A DNA stretch of 64,000 bases from Nakazawaea peltata. Its lineage: Eukaryota > Ascomycota > Pichiomycetes > Alaninales > Pachysolenaceae. A model generated the notes under the pieces. The model saw only the letters and a list, made by a program, of their open reading frames with translations, did not search any database and was not told the origin of the DNA. Of this stretch, positions 1 to 9,924 are shown in pieces (within the stretch, counting starts at the first letter, position 1; each line of letters begins with the position of its first letter). The position numbers were made by a program, and so were the translations under genes. The stretch spans positions 62,001-126,000 of the forward strand of contig BCGQ01000010.1 of assembly GCA_001599355.1 (NCBI GenBank). Direction: 5' to 3'.

Positions 1-80
1 TTGTTGCGGACTAAATCAATTGCAAATTGACCAGAGATGTTTCCTGCTCCAATAATTCCCCAATTCAATTGATACGACAT
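1..80 (-). CDS. Gfo/Idh/MocA-family oxidoreductase, N-terminal fragment (runs off window)
   Basis: Only the first 26 codons lie in the window; the gene continues past position 1. The ATG is the complement of the cat at 78-80. The peptide begins MSYQLNWGIIGAGNISGQF, which is the start of a Rossmann fold: a beta strand, then GxGxxS/G-x-F, the NAD(P)-binding loop typical of Gfo/Idh/MocA dehydrogenases (for example dimeric dihydrodiol dehydrogenase or D-xylose dehydrogenase-like proteins). The substrate cannot be told from this fragment. It is divergent from the PhyH gene at 589. Confidence 0.7.
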   Translation of the reverse strand, partial: MSYQLNWGIIGAGNISGQFAIDLVRN

Positions 81-588
81 ATTATTTGTTACTTACTTAT
101 TTCACTTAACTATCCATTAGATAATTGAGATAAATCGGCTGGACCCCGTTTTTTAGCCTCCACGCAGTGAAATATGGCGCACTCGTAGGCTGCGATCGTT
201 TCTGGGCGGGAATTGCTTCTAGAAGGAGGGGAAGGAGGGGTGTGACGGGGAATTGAGGGAATAAGCGAGCTGAGAGCACTCTAGCTCGGATGTAGCAATA
301 GAGAGGCAATGGTTCAGAATGAATAATCGAGTGCTCGCAACCTCGTCCTCTAGTTATTAACTAGTCCTTGGACCCTGAGCTCCCCTGAGCTCCTCCATCA
401 AATGTAACATCCCCAGCGCAAGATGTTACATCTTTTTCCTATCAATGTAACTGATAAGAAAAATCTGCAACATTGGAATTTTATCAGTGAAATCGGGTGT
501 GATATATATAGGGTTGAAGGGTATAGGCAGATACCTATAGTCGATACCAATAGTCAAAGCATATCAAGTTATTACATATATCCAAGCT
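81..588. promoter_or_regulatory. Divergent intergenic region between the oxidoreductase and PhyH genes
   Basis: This 508-base stretch separates two divergently transcribed genes and should hold both promoters. A TATA-like run (gtgatatatataggg) lies near 499-513, about 80 bases before the PhyH start. Open frames inside it are short, lack family resemblance and are probably chance. Confidence 0.5.
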
Positions 589-1473
589 ATGCCAGCACAG
601 TTACCTCATAAACATCACGATGAAATAGCCGAAGACGGCTTCACTATTGTTCGTGGCTTTCTTAGTGAAGAAGAGATTAAGAAATACTATGATGCCAGTT
701 CAAAGCTCATCCAATACCTGAGAGAAGGTCATTGGCCATTAGTTCGTACTCGGGGGAAACAATTTCCACCTTGGCCTGTTGACTTCACTCCTGATATTTG
801 GGGTGTCACTTCGTTATTGCACCCAGATTTGAAGGAAATGTCCATACCATTCCACGATTTCTACGCCGATGAGAAGATGCTCCTCATTGTCCAGGACATT
901 TTACAATGTGACCAGGACCAAGTATCGATGGAGTTACTTAATATGCTTATTAATCCCTTGACCGATTTCGAATTGGACTGGCATCGTGATACTATTAAAC
1001 CGGAAGTCACTCCCGAACAAGAACTGGATGAATTATTACAGAATCCTTACGCTGGGGCTCAGTTCAATTTGGCCTTAACTAAGGATGACTGTTTAATTGT
1101 AGTTCCGAAATCTCATAATAGAGTAAGGACCCTGCTGGAAAGAGCTGTTACAGTTCCAAAGGAGACTCGTCAGGACTATATTGAGGGTCAAATCACCGTC
1201 CAATTGAATCCCGGTGATATTGTCTTCTACAACAATAACATCTTACATAGAGCTAAATATAACAGTAAGCAAGAACGTATTACGTTACATGGATCTTATG
1301 GTCATGTTGAACATGGTGAATCAAGAGCTAAGGGAGTTTTACAGCATGGTGTTGCTCAATGGTTGGACTCACTTGACACACATGATAAGACTTTGGCCGA
1401 TTTAAGAGACCGTTTAAAGAATTTAGCACTGAAATTCAAGGGCCAAGAGATCGTTTATGCTCTTGATGGTTGA
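589..1473 (+). CDS. Phytanoyl-CoA dioxygenase (PhyH) family protein, Fe(II)/2-oxoglutarate dependent
   Basis: A 294-residue protein of the PhyH superfamily of non-haem iron oxygenases. The iron triad is visible: H132-x-D134 in LDWHRDT and distal H220 in ILHRAKY, followed by R230 in QERITLHGSYG, where the family places the 2-oxoglutarate-binding arginine. The N-terminal segment DGFTIVRGFLSEEEI is also typical of the family. Fungal members act on varied small molecules and the substrate here is unknown; no clear peroxisomal targeting signal is seen at the C-terminus (it ends ALDG). The ATG at 589 is the first in frame and leads straight into the domain. The catalytic residues are intact, so an active enzyme is likely. 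Confidence 0.8.
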   Translation: MPAQLPHKHHDEIAEDGFTIVRGFLSEEEIKKYYDASSKLIQYLREGHWPLVRTRGKQFPPWPVDFTPDIWGVTSLLHPDLKEMSIPFHDFYADEKMLLIVQDILQCDQDQVSMELLNMLINPLTDFELDWHRDTIKPEVTPEQELDELLQNPYAGAQFNLALTKDDCLIVVPKSHNRVRTLLERAVTVPKETRQDYIEGQITVQLNPGDIVFYNNNILHRAKYNSKQERITLHGSYGHVEHGESRAKGVLQHGVAQWLDSLDTHDKTLADLRDRLKNLALKFKGQEIVYALDG

Positions 1474-2040
1474 TAAATATTAATTATATGGTTATGATTC
1501 ACTGAATCTGTAGTTCTTCAATTCTTAGAAGCCCCTTATCCCTACATGTCCTCGTCTCCGCCTGGCCCACTCCCATATCTTTCCCTCCCTTCTCCCTTCC
1601 TCCTATGTCCATCTTGTATTTTGCTACACCCCCAATTTATCCAAATAGCAAAACCAAAACATAGACGCAAGGTGAAAAAAAAACCATTCCGTTTTAGGCA
1701 ATTTGCGGGAAAATTTTTCAGGGCGATGCCGGATCAGCTGGTAGTCATCGAATGAGATGAAGAGATTGGCGATGGTAGTGTGACCATTTGAAGTCAAGAA
1801 GAAGGCATATTGATTCTGAGAGGGTTTAGTTGTAATTGGACAGAAATAAAGTTAATTCCACCATTATCCGGACCTGAACTGCATTTGTGAGCACCAGCAT
1901 AAAATCACGTCATTCTCTCTATAACCCCCAAAACAGGAAGTAGTGAAATTCGGCAGGTTTAGCAATTGATCTAAGCAATTGCTAAAAACTCACGATAAAA
2001 GATATTCAACCAGGAATTATTGGTGAAACATACAATAACC
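1474..2040. promoter_or_regulatory. Intergenic region upstream of the unidentified gene at 2041
   Basis: This stretch of 567 bases lies between two plus-strand genes. It starts as pyrimidine-rich DNA (1525-1640) and later contains A-rich runs. It presumably holds the PhyH terminator and the promoter of the next gene. No other feature was recognised. Confidence 0.4.
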
Positions 2041-3594
2041 ATGGCCACCACTGTGCTGAAATATGAGGATCCCTTGATCTCACTTATCAAGGATCCGGAA
2101 CTTAATAGATCTAAAGAGAAGTCAAATAAGTTGATCGATATCATTAACAATTTCAAACCCAGCAGATCTAATGATAAGACTGCTATCAAAAAACACTGCA
2201 TATGGGGATTTCAAGTTCTCCGGGATCTCGAGAAGTTGGAATTGAGATCCAAGAATTGGGAATTCTTATCGTTGGACTATAGTATTGAGAGCATGTTAAG
2301 CGAGGCTGCCGAGACAGAGGATGCCCAGATTTCTATCACCAAGACTAAATTCAACAGAGACATCCTGAAGAAGGTCTTGAATAACTGTACTGAGATGCAT
2401 GAAGCTGTTTGTATTCTTTCTATGGAACTTGATCAACTCAATGCCATCACTCGCAGATTGGATATTGGTGAGTATGTCTCAGATCCAGGAACTATTTTAA
2501 CTCAGTTAGTACTTCGCTGTATAGACGTTAAACAACGTCTAAGCGAGAGATTGAATGTCTTATATTCGAAACTGAAATTAGTGAACATTGGTATCAGTTT
2601 GGAATTGCTGATGGAGAATGGAGCTAACTTTGACCAACTCAATAGCTCCACTATTCAAAGTTATCGAAGCTTTGTGAACCAATTGCTTAGGCAATTGAAC
2701 GATGCTATTGAATCTAATGATACTATCGAAGTCATGGAATGTATAGAGATAGTCAAAGATGTCGAGGCTATGTTCGATTCTATATCGATAAAAGAAGATT
2801 CTGACCACATGATTAGTGATGAGCTGCATTCTTTTGAAGATTCCAACCTGAATAGTTACGAGGAGGATGATTCTTCGGCTGACGATAAGCTTTTCGAAAC
2901 TATTCCGGTAGGTTCAAGCATTACTAATTTGAAGGGACATCGTAGACATTTGTCTATATCTTCAGTTTCTACTCAGAACACCTATTTGCATAAATCCTCT
3001 CTTCAAGATGAAATGCCATCGTTGTTAAGCGCATTCGATAATGTGAAGAATGTGAAGGAGGAAGTTAATTCTGTGATAACTCCAAAATCGAGAAAGCACC
3101 ATTCTTCTGATACTCCTGAAATGAAGAGCACTCCTGCTTCATTAATGAAGAGCCCAACCTCAAAGAGGAAACCTGTCTATTTTGGACCTCTGTTACCAGC
3201 AAATATGGTTAATTCTTCGCCTGCTTCAGTACTGCTCTTATCTCCGCCTATTCAAGAGGAATTCTTACCAAGTCTTACAAGCTCATATATCCTCGATAAT
3301 AACTCTGGAGTCCTCAAAAAGTTTGGAATTAAACCTCAAGTATTTGAAGTTGACAAAAGTGTCTTGATGACTCCTACCCCACAAAATAAGCACCTTAGCT
3401 CATCCCTGAAATTCGGTTTAGGCACTCCCTCCGGAACTAATACATGGTCTAGACAACTTACAGCCTCCAATTTGAAACATTTGGAGTCTCAAGATAGCCA
3501 TCAAAATGTCACACAGGCTCTTTTGGACTCAAGTGCAATCAACCACGACAATAATAATGACGACAGCTACGACGACCTCGACAAAATCGACTAA
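2041..3594 (+). CDS. Unidentified protein: helical N-terminal domain plus disordered, phosphosite-rich tail
   Basis: The 517-residue frame starts at the ATG in accATGGcc, a good context; the frame is open a little upstream only through TTG. I do not recognise the family with certainty. Residues 1 to about 260 look all-helical, with heptad-like Leu/Ile spacing (EKLELRSKNWEFL, QLVLRCIDVKQRLSERLNVL). Residues 270-517 are rich in Ser, Asp and Asn and in SP/TP sites (TPEMKSTPA, LMKSPTSKRK, MTPTPQNK, GTPSGTN), suggesting phosphorylation by a cyclin-dependent or similar kinase. This layout resembles cortical or mitochondrial-distribution adaptors such as Kar9 or Mdm36, but I could not confirm either. 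Codon use and composition are those of a real gene. Confidence 0.85.
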   Translation: MATTVLKYEDPLISLIKDPELNRSKEKSNKLIDIINNFKPSRSNDKTAIKKHCIWGFQVLRDLEKLELRSKNWEFLSLDYSIESMLSEAAETEDAQISITKTKFNRDILKKVLNNCTEMHEAVCILSMELDQLNAITRRLDIGEYVSDPGTILTQLVLRCIDVKQRLSERLNVLYSKLKLVNIGISLELLMENGANFDQLNSSTIQSYRSFVNQLLRQLNDAIESNDTIEVMECIEIVKDVEAMFDSISIKEDSDHMISDELHSFEDSNLNSYEEDDSSADDKLFETIPVGSSITNLKGHRRHLSISSVSTQNTYLHKSSLQDEMPSLLSAFDNVKNVKEEVNSVITPKSRKHHSSDTPEMKSTPASLMKSPTSKRKPVYFGPLLPANMVNSSPASVLLLSPPIQEEFLPSLTSSYILDNNSGVLKKFGIKPQVFEVDKSVLMTPTPQNKHLSSSLKFGLGTPSGTNTWSRQLTASNLKHLESQDSHQNVTQALLDSSAINHDNNNDDSYDDLDKID

Positions 3595-3662
3595 AAACAT
3601 TACATTCGCATATTCTCCTATTATTATTAATATTTATTTACATGATTTAAATGACTTATACC

Positions 3663-4019
3663 TTATTGTGTAGTTCTTTCAATAGCCCCCAAAACGTTCA
3701 ACTTCTGAGAATCATCAATCTTCAAGATAGATGATCTGATAACTCTGTGGTCTCTTCTCAAGGCTCTCAATAACTCCAGCTGCACGGCAGCAGAAGAATC
3801 GAAAACCATCATGAATCTGGCACCCCTGAAATTTCTCTCTTGGTGAGATGTGATCACTCTTGGTAATGGTTTCACGCCGAGGTTGTAGATCTTTCTGACA
3901 ACTCCTCTGTTATTGATGATAAGTTTTCCGATGGATGACACCACATCTTTGGCTTCGGATGTCAAGTTGTTGACATTACTCGAGGTGACACGAGCTATTC
4001 CCACTAATTCGTACAACAT
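3663..4019 (-). CDS. MRP17: Mitochondrial small-subunit ribosomal protein bS6m
   Basis: The product is 118 residues and begins MLYELVGIAR, the conserved first strand of bacterial S6. The S6 fold continues with GKLIINNRGVVRKIYNLGVKPLP and the arginine-rich HQERNFRGARFMMVFDSS. This is the yeast Mrp17 family, a nuclear-encoded component of the mitochondrial 37S subunit. The ATG at 4019 is preferred because it gives the family's usual N-terminus; an extra two codons upstream begin at TTG. In S. cerevisiae MRP17 (YKL003C) lies next to and divergent from DID4 (YKL002W). Here the same divergent arrangement is kept but an LRR gene sits between them. Confidence 0.9.
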   Translation of the reverse strand: MLYELVGIARVTSSNVNNLTSEAKDVVSSIGKLIINNRGVVRKIYNLGVKPLPRVITSHQERNFRGARFMMVFDSSAAVQLELLRALRRDHRVIRSSILKIDDSQKLNVLGAIERTTQ

Positions 4020-4906
4020 GATCAAACGCCCTTAAAATGAATCTCTCCTCTTGTCGTTCGATCTCCTTAACTCTTCAAATAGAGGAAAATTTTTCCTTAC
4101 AATATGAAGGTAGTGCAAATTGGGGTAAATTACAAATCGGTATAATTGATTTTGGATGCACTACTGATACTAAGAATTTTATTACTACTTTGGGATCTAT
4201 TAGATCTAGATCTGGACCTTATTGCAATCTAAGGTGTGGATGATCTCTCGGACCCATAAATGTCAATATCTCACCATCCGGACCTCCGTTTTCCTATCAT
4301 GTTGTTTTGGTCTCACTCTAAAATCACCATACCAACATCAATCCTCCGTAATCTTTCGGCTTCCTGGCTGTCTTTTCTTTTTATAAAAATTTTCCTAGTT
4401 ACTTTTTTTACGCGAAGAGCTTGCGCTTTGCTGTATCTTGCTGTACTATTTAATTTTTTTGTACGTCATGAGACTTTTCAGGAAGATAAAGAGGAAATGA
4501 TCATGATAAGAAGGGATCACGTTATGGAATTTAATATGGTGATTTTACATCCAGATGGACCACGTTCTCCCTTGTATAGATTATCTGACCAATATCGATT
4601 TCTACCTCCCGGGATCATGAAACATTTCCCATTTCCGCTATTGTACTCTTAAACGTTGTATGATGTCATAAAAAACAATCTCATGTTTTTCCGGTTTCAT
4701 GCATAAATCAATTCTAACTAATTTGAAAAAAAGCTTACGAAATCTGCCAGGGTACTGCAGTTGCAGGGAGTAACTAAATTAACGAACCGAGAAAAAAGAA
4801 AAGGTACGCTCAGGAGTATATAATCGTTTGTCTGTCCAAGTAAAATCAGTCTACGTAAATATAACTAGTTTAGATTTTTAAAGCTTGATATACTGTTGAA
4901 GGCAAA
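4020..4906. promoter_or_regulatory. Divergent intergenic region MRP17 / LRR gene
   Basis: These 887 bases separate divergent genes. A TATATAA box lies at 4817-4823, about 85 bases before the LRR gene start. Open frames at 4037-4243 (68 codons) and 4260-4652 (130 codons) have no recognised relatives; the first starts only 18 bases from the MRP17 start codon. They are not called as genes. Confidence 0.5.
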
Positions 4907-6469
4907 ATGACAGACCTTTATAGCAGATTACCTAATGAATTGAAATTGCGGGTTTTGAATACCGGTTTGGATAGGGGTGATTTGATCAATTTGAAGCTGC
5001 TGGTTCCTCAGAGAGAGTCGAAGCTTATTGAGACCAAGTTGAATGAGAGCATCATGGTGCTATTCAATGATGACCAGTATAACGATTCCACAATAGTAGA
5101 TGCCAACCAGTCAACATATGAGATCAAGAAATTCGACTGTCCAAAGGAAGAAGAATCTGACGGAGAATCAAAAGAAAACGAGATTATTGATGGTGATTTC
5201 TTCGTCTACGATTTAAAGTTCCTGAACCTTTCTCATTGGTCTTCTGAGAACAACTTGAAGAAAATGGATGCACTTTTCGAGGTTATCAATAAGAATCACT
5301 ATTTTGAAAGGCTTCGGAAATTCGAGATCAATCACCACAATTTACATGGATTGACCGAATTATGTATGAAGAATTTCAAGAATTTGAGAGTTTTGGACTT
5401 GTCAAATTGTGAGACTCAGAGAATTCCTAAACTTATAGGATTCAAGAATTTGGAGACTTTGAATTTGAAGTCTAACCAGATTTTTGAATTGGATAATTTG
5501 CAGTATTTGCCTAATTTGAAGGAGTTGGACTTGAGTTATAATAGAATTACCAAGATCGATAAGCTTGCTCGTTTGAAAAACTTACAGACCCTTAATCTCG
5601 GTTTTAATTTGATTGAGAATCTTGCATACAGTTTGAAGAGATTGAGTAGTTTGAAGGAGTTATATCTTTTCTCGAATCATATTAAACTGATTCATGACAA
5701 CTTTGAAGGGTTGGTCAACTTGCAAATATTAGATTTATCTAATAACTCTTTGAATAAAATTGAGGGGTTAGAGACCTTGACTGAGTTGAAGTCTTTGAGT
5801 ATGGGAAACAACTATTTGTCAAAGGTGGAGAATTTGGAAAATCTTTCAAATTTGAAGAGATTAGATTTGATGAGATGCAATCATATCTTGAAGATTGAAA
5901 ATTTGGATCATTTACAGCATTTGGAAGAGTTGAATCTTTCCAGAAATCAGATTTTGAAAATCGACAATTTGCATAAATTAGTCAAATTAACACATCTCAA
6001 TCTTAGTTTCAATCAAATTTCGAAGATTGAAAACCTCGAACTGTTGAAAAATTTGAAGATGTTGGATTTAGAAAATAACAGAAATATCAGCAAGTTGGAG
6101 AATCTTGGTCATTTGACTGAGCTTCAAAAATTGGTTTTAGGAGACGTACCACAATTGAATAAATTAGAGAATCTTGAAACCTTAACAGAGTTGAAAGAGT
6201 TGAAAATCAAATTCTCCTCCATTGCAAAATTGGAGAACCTTTCTACTCTCAGGAAATTGGAGGTTTTGATAATCACCTTGGGTAAAGTCAAGAAGATTGA
6301 AAATTTGGACCTGTTGACAAATTTAAAGGTGTTGAAATTGACAGGAAACAATATCTCGAAGTTGGAGAATTTGAACCATTTGGTTAATTTGGTGGAATTG
6401 GATTTGGGAGGTAATAAGTTGAACAAGATGGAGAACTTGGATAAGTTGGAGAAGTTAATAATTTCATAG
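4907..6469 (+). CDS. Leucine-rich repeat protein, SDS22-like repeats with F-box-like N-terminus
   Basis: The product is 520 residues. The first 30 residues (LYSRLPNELKLRVLNTG) resemble the start of an F-box, though too weakly to call. From about residue 140 to the end there are roughly 15 leucine-rich repeats of about 22 residues, with the pattern LKxLDLxxNxIxKIENLxxL. That is the SDS22-type repeat found in protein phosphatase 1 regulators and tubulin-cofactor-like proteins. True Sds22 is about 340 residues and lacks this N-terminal region, so this is not simply SDS22. The repeats are very alike at the DNA level (repeated gagaatttgga units), which suggests internal duplication. There is no signal peptide or membrane segment. 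It sits between MRP17 and DID4, which are direct neighbours in S. cerevisiae, so it may be a lineage-specific insertion. Confidence 0.85.
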   Translation: MTDLYSRLPNELKLRVLNTGLDRGDLINLKLLVPQRESKLIETKLNESIMVLFNDDQYNDSTIVDANQSTYEIKKFDCPKEEESDGESKENEIIDGDFFVYDLKFLNLSHWSSENNLKKMDALFEVINKNHYFERLRKFEINHHNLHGLTELCMKNFKNLRVLDLSNCETQRIPKLIGFKNLETLNLKSNQIFELDNLQYLPNLKELDLSYNRITKIDKLARLKNLQTLNLGFNLIENLAYSLKRLSSLKELYLFSNHIKLIHDNFEGLVNLQILDLSNNSLNKIEGLETLTELKSLSMGNNYLSKVENLENLSNLKRLDLMRCNHILKIENLDHLQHLEELNLSRNQILKIDNLHKLVKLTHLNLSFNQISKIENLELLKNLKMLDLENNRNISKLENLGHLTELQKLVLGDVPQLNKLENLETLTELKELKIKFSSIAKLENLSTLRKLEVLIITLGKVKKIENLDLLTNLKVLKLTGNNISKLENLNHLVNLVELDLGGNKLNKMENLDKLEKLIIS

Positions 6470-6828
6470 AAGTCATGGATGGATATAAGTTATATAAAGA
6501 GAAGTAGTTTGGATTCGGTTAATAAAGTTTATAGAGCATATTGGAAAAATGATGTCTTGTAATCTATGCGGTACTATAATGTTCTAGGTAGACAATAATC
6601 ATAGAATGAATGTAGGGTAATCCCCATCCATCCATCCGTCACTCATCGCACCCCCCTCTAGCCCCCAAAATGAACCCCCTTGAGTAAACTGAGCAAATTA
6701 CTAAAATACCCAAAGAAGGCAAAAAGCGCTGCTGCGGCAGCGGCTCAAAATTAGCGCCATTAGACAGTTGATGTCAAACTGATAAGACCAGAGAAGAGTG
6801 ATCAATAAAGAGAGTATAATTTGTCGAG
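6470..6828. promoter_or_regulatory. Intergenic region LRR gene to DID4
   Basis: This 359-base stretch holds the LRR gene terminator and the DID4 promoter. No TATA box or other site stands out apart from a CA/GC-rich patch near 6630-6660. Confidence 0.35.
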
Positions 6829-7533
6829 ATGAATGTTTTTGAATGGGTGTTCGGAAAGAAGTTGACCCCACAAGAGAAATTGAGAAAGAACCAAAGAGCT
6901 CTTGAACGGACTCAAAGGGAGCTTGATAGAGAAAAGGTGAAACTTGAAAGACAAGAGAAGCAGATTGTGAGTGAGTTGAAGAAATCGGTCAAGAACAACC
7001 AGATAAAGCTGGCAAAGATCCAGGCTAAAGATCTTGTTCGTACCAAGAAGAATATAGAGAAATTCGGCAAGATGAAGGTACAGATACAGGCTATTTCGTT
7101 ACGAATCCAGAGCGTTCGGTCTTCTGACCAGATGGCCCAATCGATGAGATCAGCTACCTCATTGTTGAACCAAATGAACAGGTCTATGAATTTACCTCAG
7201 CTTTCCAAAATAGCCATGGACTTCCAACGTGAGAATGATATGATGGACCAAAGACAAGAAATGGTAGATGACACCATGGATGATTTGATGGATGACGAGT
7301 TGGATGAAGATGACGAGGAGGAAGCCGATGAGTTATTAAACCGTGTTCTTGATGAGGTCGGAATCGATTTGAATAGCAACTTACAAGGAGTTCCAAGCAC
7401 AGACCCACTTCTGAGCAGTAGAGACGCAGCTCCAGTTAGAGTAGCTGAGCCGATGGCTTCGGGAGGCCCATCTGCTGGGGCTGATGATGACTTGGAAGCC
7501 AGGCTCAACAATTTGAAGAAAGGAGGTGACTAG
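6829..7533 (+). CDS. DID4: ESCRT-III subunit Vps2/Did4 (CHMP2)
   Basis: A 234-residue Snf7-family protein. The basic N-terminal helical hairpin (MNVFEWVFGKKLTPQEKL, then KIQAKDLVRTKKNIEKF and AISLRIQSVRSSDQMAQSM) is near-identical in pattern to Did4/Vps2. The C-terminal half is acidic (DDLMDDELDEDDEEEADEL) and ends in a MIM-type helix, DDLEARLNNLKK, which in the family binds the MIT domain of the Vps4 ATPase. It acts with Vps24 and Snf7 on endosomal membranes in multivesicular-body formation. The codon at 7009-7011 is CTG where the yeast orthologue has Ala (GAAKIQAKD), one of the sites that indicate CUG-Ala decoding. Confidence 0.95.
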   Translation: MNVFEWVFGKKLTPQEKLRKNQRALERTQRELDREKVKLERQEKQIVSELKKSVKNNQIKLAKIQAKDLVRTKKNIEKFGKMKVQIQAISLRIQSVRSSDQMAQSMRSATSLLNQMNRSMNLPQLSKIAMDFQRENDMMDQRQEMVDDTMDDLMDDELDEDDEEEADELLNRVLDEVGIDLNSNLQGVPSTDPLLSSRDAAPVRVAEPMASGGPSAGADDDLEARLNNLKKGGD

Positions 7534-7751
7534 TTTCTTTACATATCATACTTATATAATCAATCATTTGTTCTGTTATACCTCGTTATGTAGACGTCAA
7601 TGGCAGTGGAGATATTGATAATAAATAGTCGTGCACAAGATACCAATTTCGACTAGAAAGTGTTCAGTGGGAGATGAGACGGCGGTTAAAGACATCGATG
7701 AGAGACTATCAGGGGACAAGTAGCTTGTTTGTGTGAGTCGATAGCAGAACA

Positions 7752-9200
7752 ATGTCAGACGGTGATAATATCGCAGCGCTCTCGAGGATGTTTCCGGACC
7801 TTCCTCTCGGAAAGATCCGTTCAACGTTTCTCGAGCATAATAAAGACCTCGATCTGACATGTGATCTGTTGTTGGCATGGCAGGTCGTGGACCAGGATCC
7901 AGAAGTGAAATCGCAGCTGAATATGTCTAGTGATCCGAAACTTGATTTTTTGGTGGGGCTGTTCCCATCTATACTGCGTGAGGAGATTGAATTGAAGCTA
8001 GAGGAAGAACAGGGAGATGCTGAGAAGGTGTATGATATATTGACGAATTACGAGCTGATAAAAGAGTTAAAGAGGAAGGATAACACGGATAAGAAGAGTT
8101 CTAGTAAGCTGGGATCCCCAACGCCTAGTTTTTGGGATGAGGCAGACTCCAATGTCAGTGTCATCAGTGCTGTCACTGGGATTGAAAAAAATAGAGTGAA
8201 GCCTCACTATTTGAAGACGAAATCCGTGCCCAAGCTGTTGATCTTAGCTGTTGAACAGGAAGAATTGGCAGTTCCAGTATCTGATGAAAATGAATCATCA
8301 GAATTTTTTGAGCCTGTCGCCTCAAGAAGAGTGCAAGGTCCTCAGACTGCCCATTTGCAACGTAGTCCAGAGCCGTCTTTCGAAAAGAAAGTAGCCACAC
8401 TTAAGCCATATACTCCCACGGATGATGATCTTGAGAAGATAGAGCAATTGAAATTAAATGAACCTCAGTTATTCAAAATTAATCCTAAATTTTATACTCG
8501 TTTATTAGAGTTTTGCAGAGGGGATATCTCTAAGATCTCTTCTATTACCGATATAATTTCAGATTTTGATATGTTTCAGTATACATACCCGGAGATGAGA
8601 AGTCAATTGGATAGGAAGAATGCCAGACTAGTCACCAAAGATGTAGTCGGATTCAAAAGTAGCACTTATAGGGGTGTCAATAATGCCCCACAAGGTAAAC
8701 TGTCGTCTTTGAGCTCGTGGTCAGCTGTACTGAGTTCCATGCCTAATCTTAGTTCAAATGAGTACCAATCAAAGTATACTGAGTATAGACAGAAACTTCT
8801 GACTACTAGTGATCCATATATTCGTCATTACTACTCATCCCAAGCCAATGAATATAAAAGACTTGCCCAATTTGGAAAGGAATCAGACCTTTCGGAACAA
8901 GCAACGCAAAGAGTCCGGGATTCGAGAAGAACTAATGTTCTTGATTTACATAACTTAACTGTTAAAGTAGCTGTTGATTCCGCCATGGATGCAGTTCAAA
9001 ATTGGTGGCAGGGTCATTCAGAGCTTGGATCTACAGTATCTGAGATTGATAGATTTAAAATTATCACAGGAAGAGGGCAACATAGTGAAGGAGGGAAAGC
9101 TAGAATCCGTCCAGCAATCAAAAAATGGTTGGACTCATCCTCTTTTCAATACGTTGAATCATCTTCGTACTTCATTATCACCGGCAGAAAAAGGCGTTAG
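7752..9200 (+). CDS. CUE2: CUE- and SMR-domain endonuclease of no-go decay
   Basis: The product is 482 residues. Two ubiquitin-binding CUE-type helical domains are visible near residues 5-45 (MFPDLPLGKIRSTF) and 58-105 (LVGLFPSILREEIEL). A DUF1771-like helical linker with tyrosines follows, at residues about 340-385 (YTEYRQKLLTTSD, HYYSSQANEYKRLA). An SMR nuclease domain comes last: LDLHNLTVKVA and ITGRGQHSEGGKARIRPAI, the family's LDLH and TGRGxHS motifs. S. cerevisiae Cue2 (443 residues) has the same layout and cleaves mRNA on collided ribosomes. The catalytic motifs are intact here. Confidence 0.9.
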   Translation: MSDGDNIAALSRMFPDLPLGKIRSTFLEHNKDLDLTCDLLLAWQVVDQDPEVKSQLNMSSDPKLDFLVGLFPSILREEIELKLEEEQGDAEKVYDILTNYELIKELKRKDNTDKKSSSKLGSPTPSFWDEADSNVSVISAVTGIEKNRVKPHYLKTKSVPKLLILAVEQEELAVPVSDENESSEFFEPVASRRVQGPQTAHLQRSPEPSFEKKVATLKPYTPTDDDLEKIEQLKLNEPQLFKINPKFYTRLLEFCRGDISKISSITDIISDFDMFQYTYPEMRSQLDRKNARLVTKDVVGFKSSTYRGVNNAPQGKLSSLSSWSAVLSSMPNLSSNEYQSKYTEYRQKLLTTSDPYIRHYYSSQANEYKRLAQFGKESDLSEQATQRVRDSRRTNVLDLHNLTVKVAVDSAMDAVQNWWQGHSELGSTVSEIDRFKIITGRGQHSEGGKARIRPAIKKWLDSSSFQYVESSSYFIITGRKRR

Positions 9201-9371
9201 CGATTCTGGTCACGTGACCACATCAACACACTCATATTTTTGTTTTGTGCACGACCTTTATTTGTGCGAGTTTACACTACCCTTTCTCTGGTGAAAAAAA
9301 AATTTCAATGCTGAAGTTTTTAAGAAAGTGATCGAAGGATAGTTGAACAAGAGATCAGGTACTTGGGCATC

Positions 9372-9875
9372 ATGATGAACTTTGGACTGCTGATAAGAAG
9401 CGAATGCAAGAAGAGTCTTCTTAATACCAGAAGCTATTCTACAAGAACAGCTACTAATCCTAATCCTATACCAAGAAGACCATCAAAAAAAATCAAGATT
9501 GGTAAGGCTCGTCCAGCGATATATCACAAGTTTGACTGTTTAGTGGAGTTATCTGATGGATCAGTTGTGGAACGTAGATCGCAGTTCCCTAAGACTGAGT
9601 TGCGTATGATTCAAGATCTGAGAAACAATGCTCTTTGGAATGAGAATAGATCTGATATCCATGTCATTGAAGACGTTAAAGGTAAATTATACTCGTTCAG
9701 ACAGAGATATGCTGGATTTGAGAAGAAAGAACTGGAAGGAGGGGCTTCTGAATCTGCTGAAGGTGCTTCTGCTGATGCAGCTCAAGATGAAACTGATGAC
9801 TTATTGGAGTTATTGGGGGCCAACCATGTTGAAAAGAAATTGGGTGGACGTCTTTACGATAAGAAGGCCAAATAA
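9372..9875 (+). CDS. MRPL36: Mitochondrial large-subunit ribosomal protein bL31m
   Basis: A 167-residue protein with a basic, Ser/Arg-rich mitochondrial presequence ([19 protein letters not shown]), then the L31-type core ([43 protein letters not shown]). This is the fungal MRPL36 family. I take the ATG at 9372, with a second ATG directly after it; the longer frame begins at a TTG. It is convergent with TFC1, 49 bases away, as S. cerevisiae MRPL36 (YBR122C) is adjacent to TFC1 (YBR123C), although strand order differs. The C-terminal tail is Ala/Glu-rich and less conserved. Confidence 0.9.
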   Translation: MMNFGLLIRSECKKSLLNTRSYSTRTATNPNPIPRRPSKKIKIGKARPAIYHKFDCLVELSDGSVVERRSQFPKTELRMIQDLRNNALWNENRSDIHVIEDVKGKLYSFRQRYAGFEKKELEGGASESAEGASADAAQDETDDLLELLGANHVEKKLGGRLYDKKAK

Positions 9876-9924
9876 AGGTAGCATGATAATATATATTTGT
9901 ACATAGAATAATAAGATAAATGAA

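Noticed and set aside
4037-4652. Two frames (68 and 130 codons) in the MRP17-LRR gap
   Set aside because: The first begins 18 bases from the MRP17 ATG with no promoter room; neither has recognisable motifs. Weak codon signal in the first is noted but not enough.
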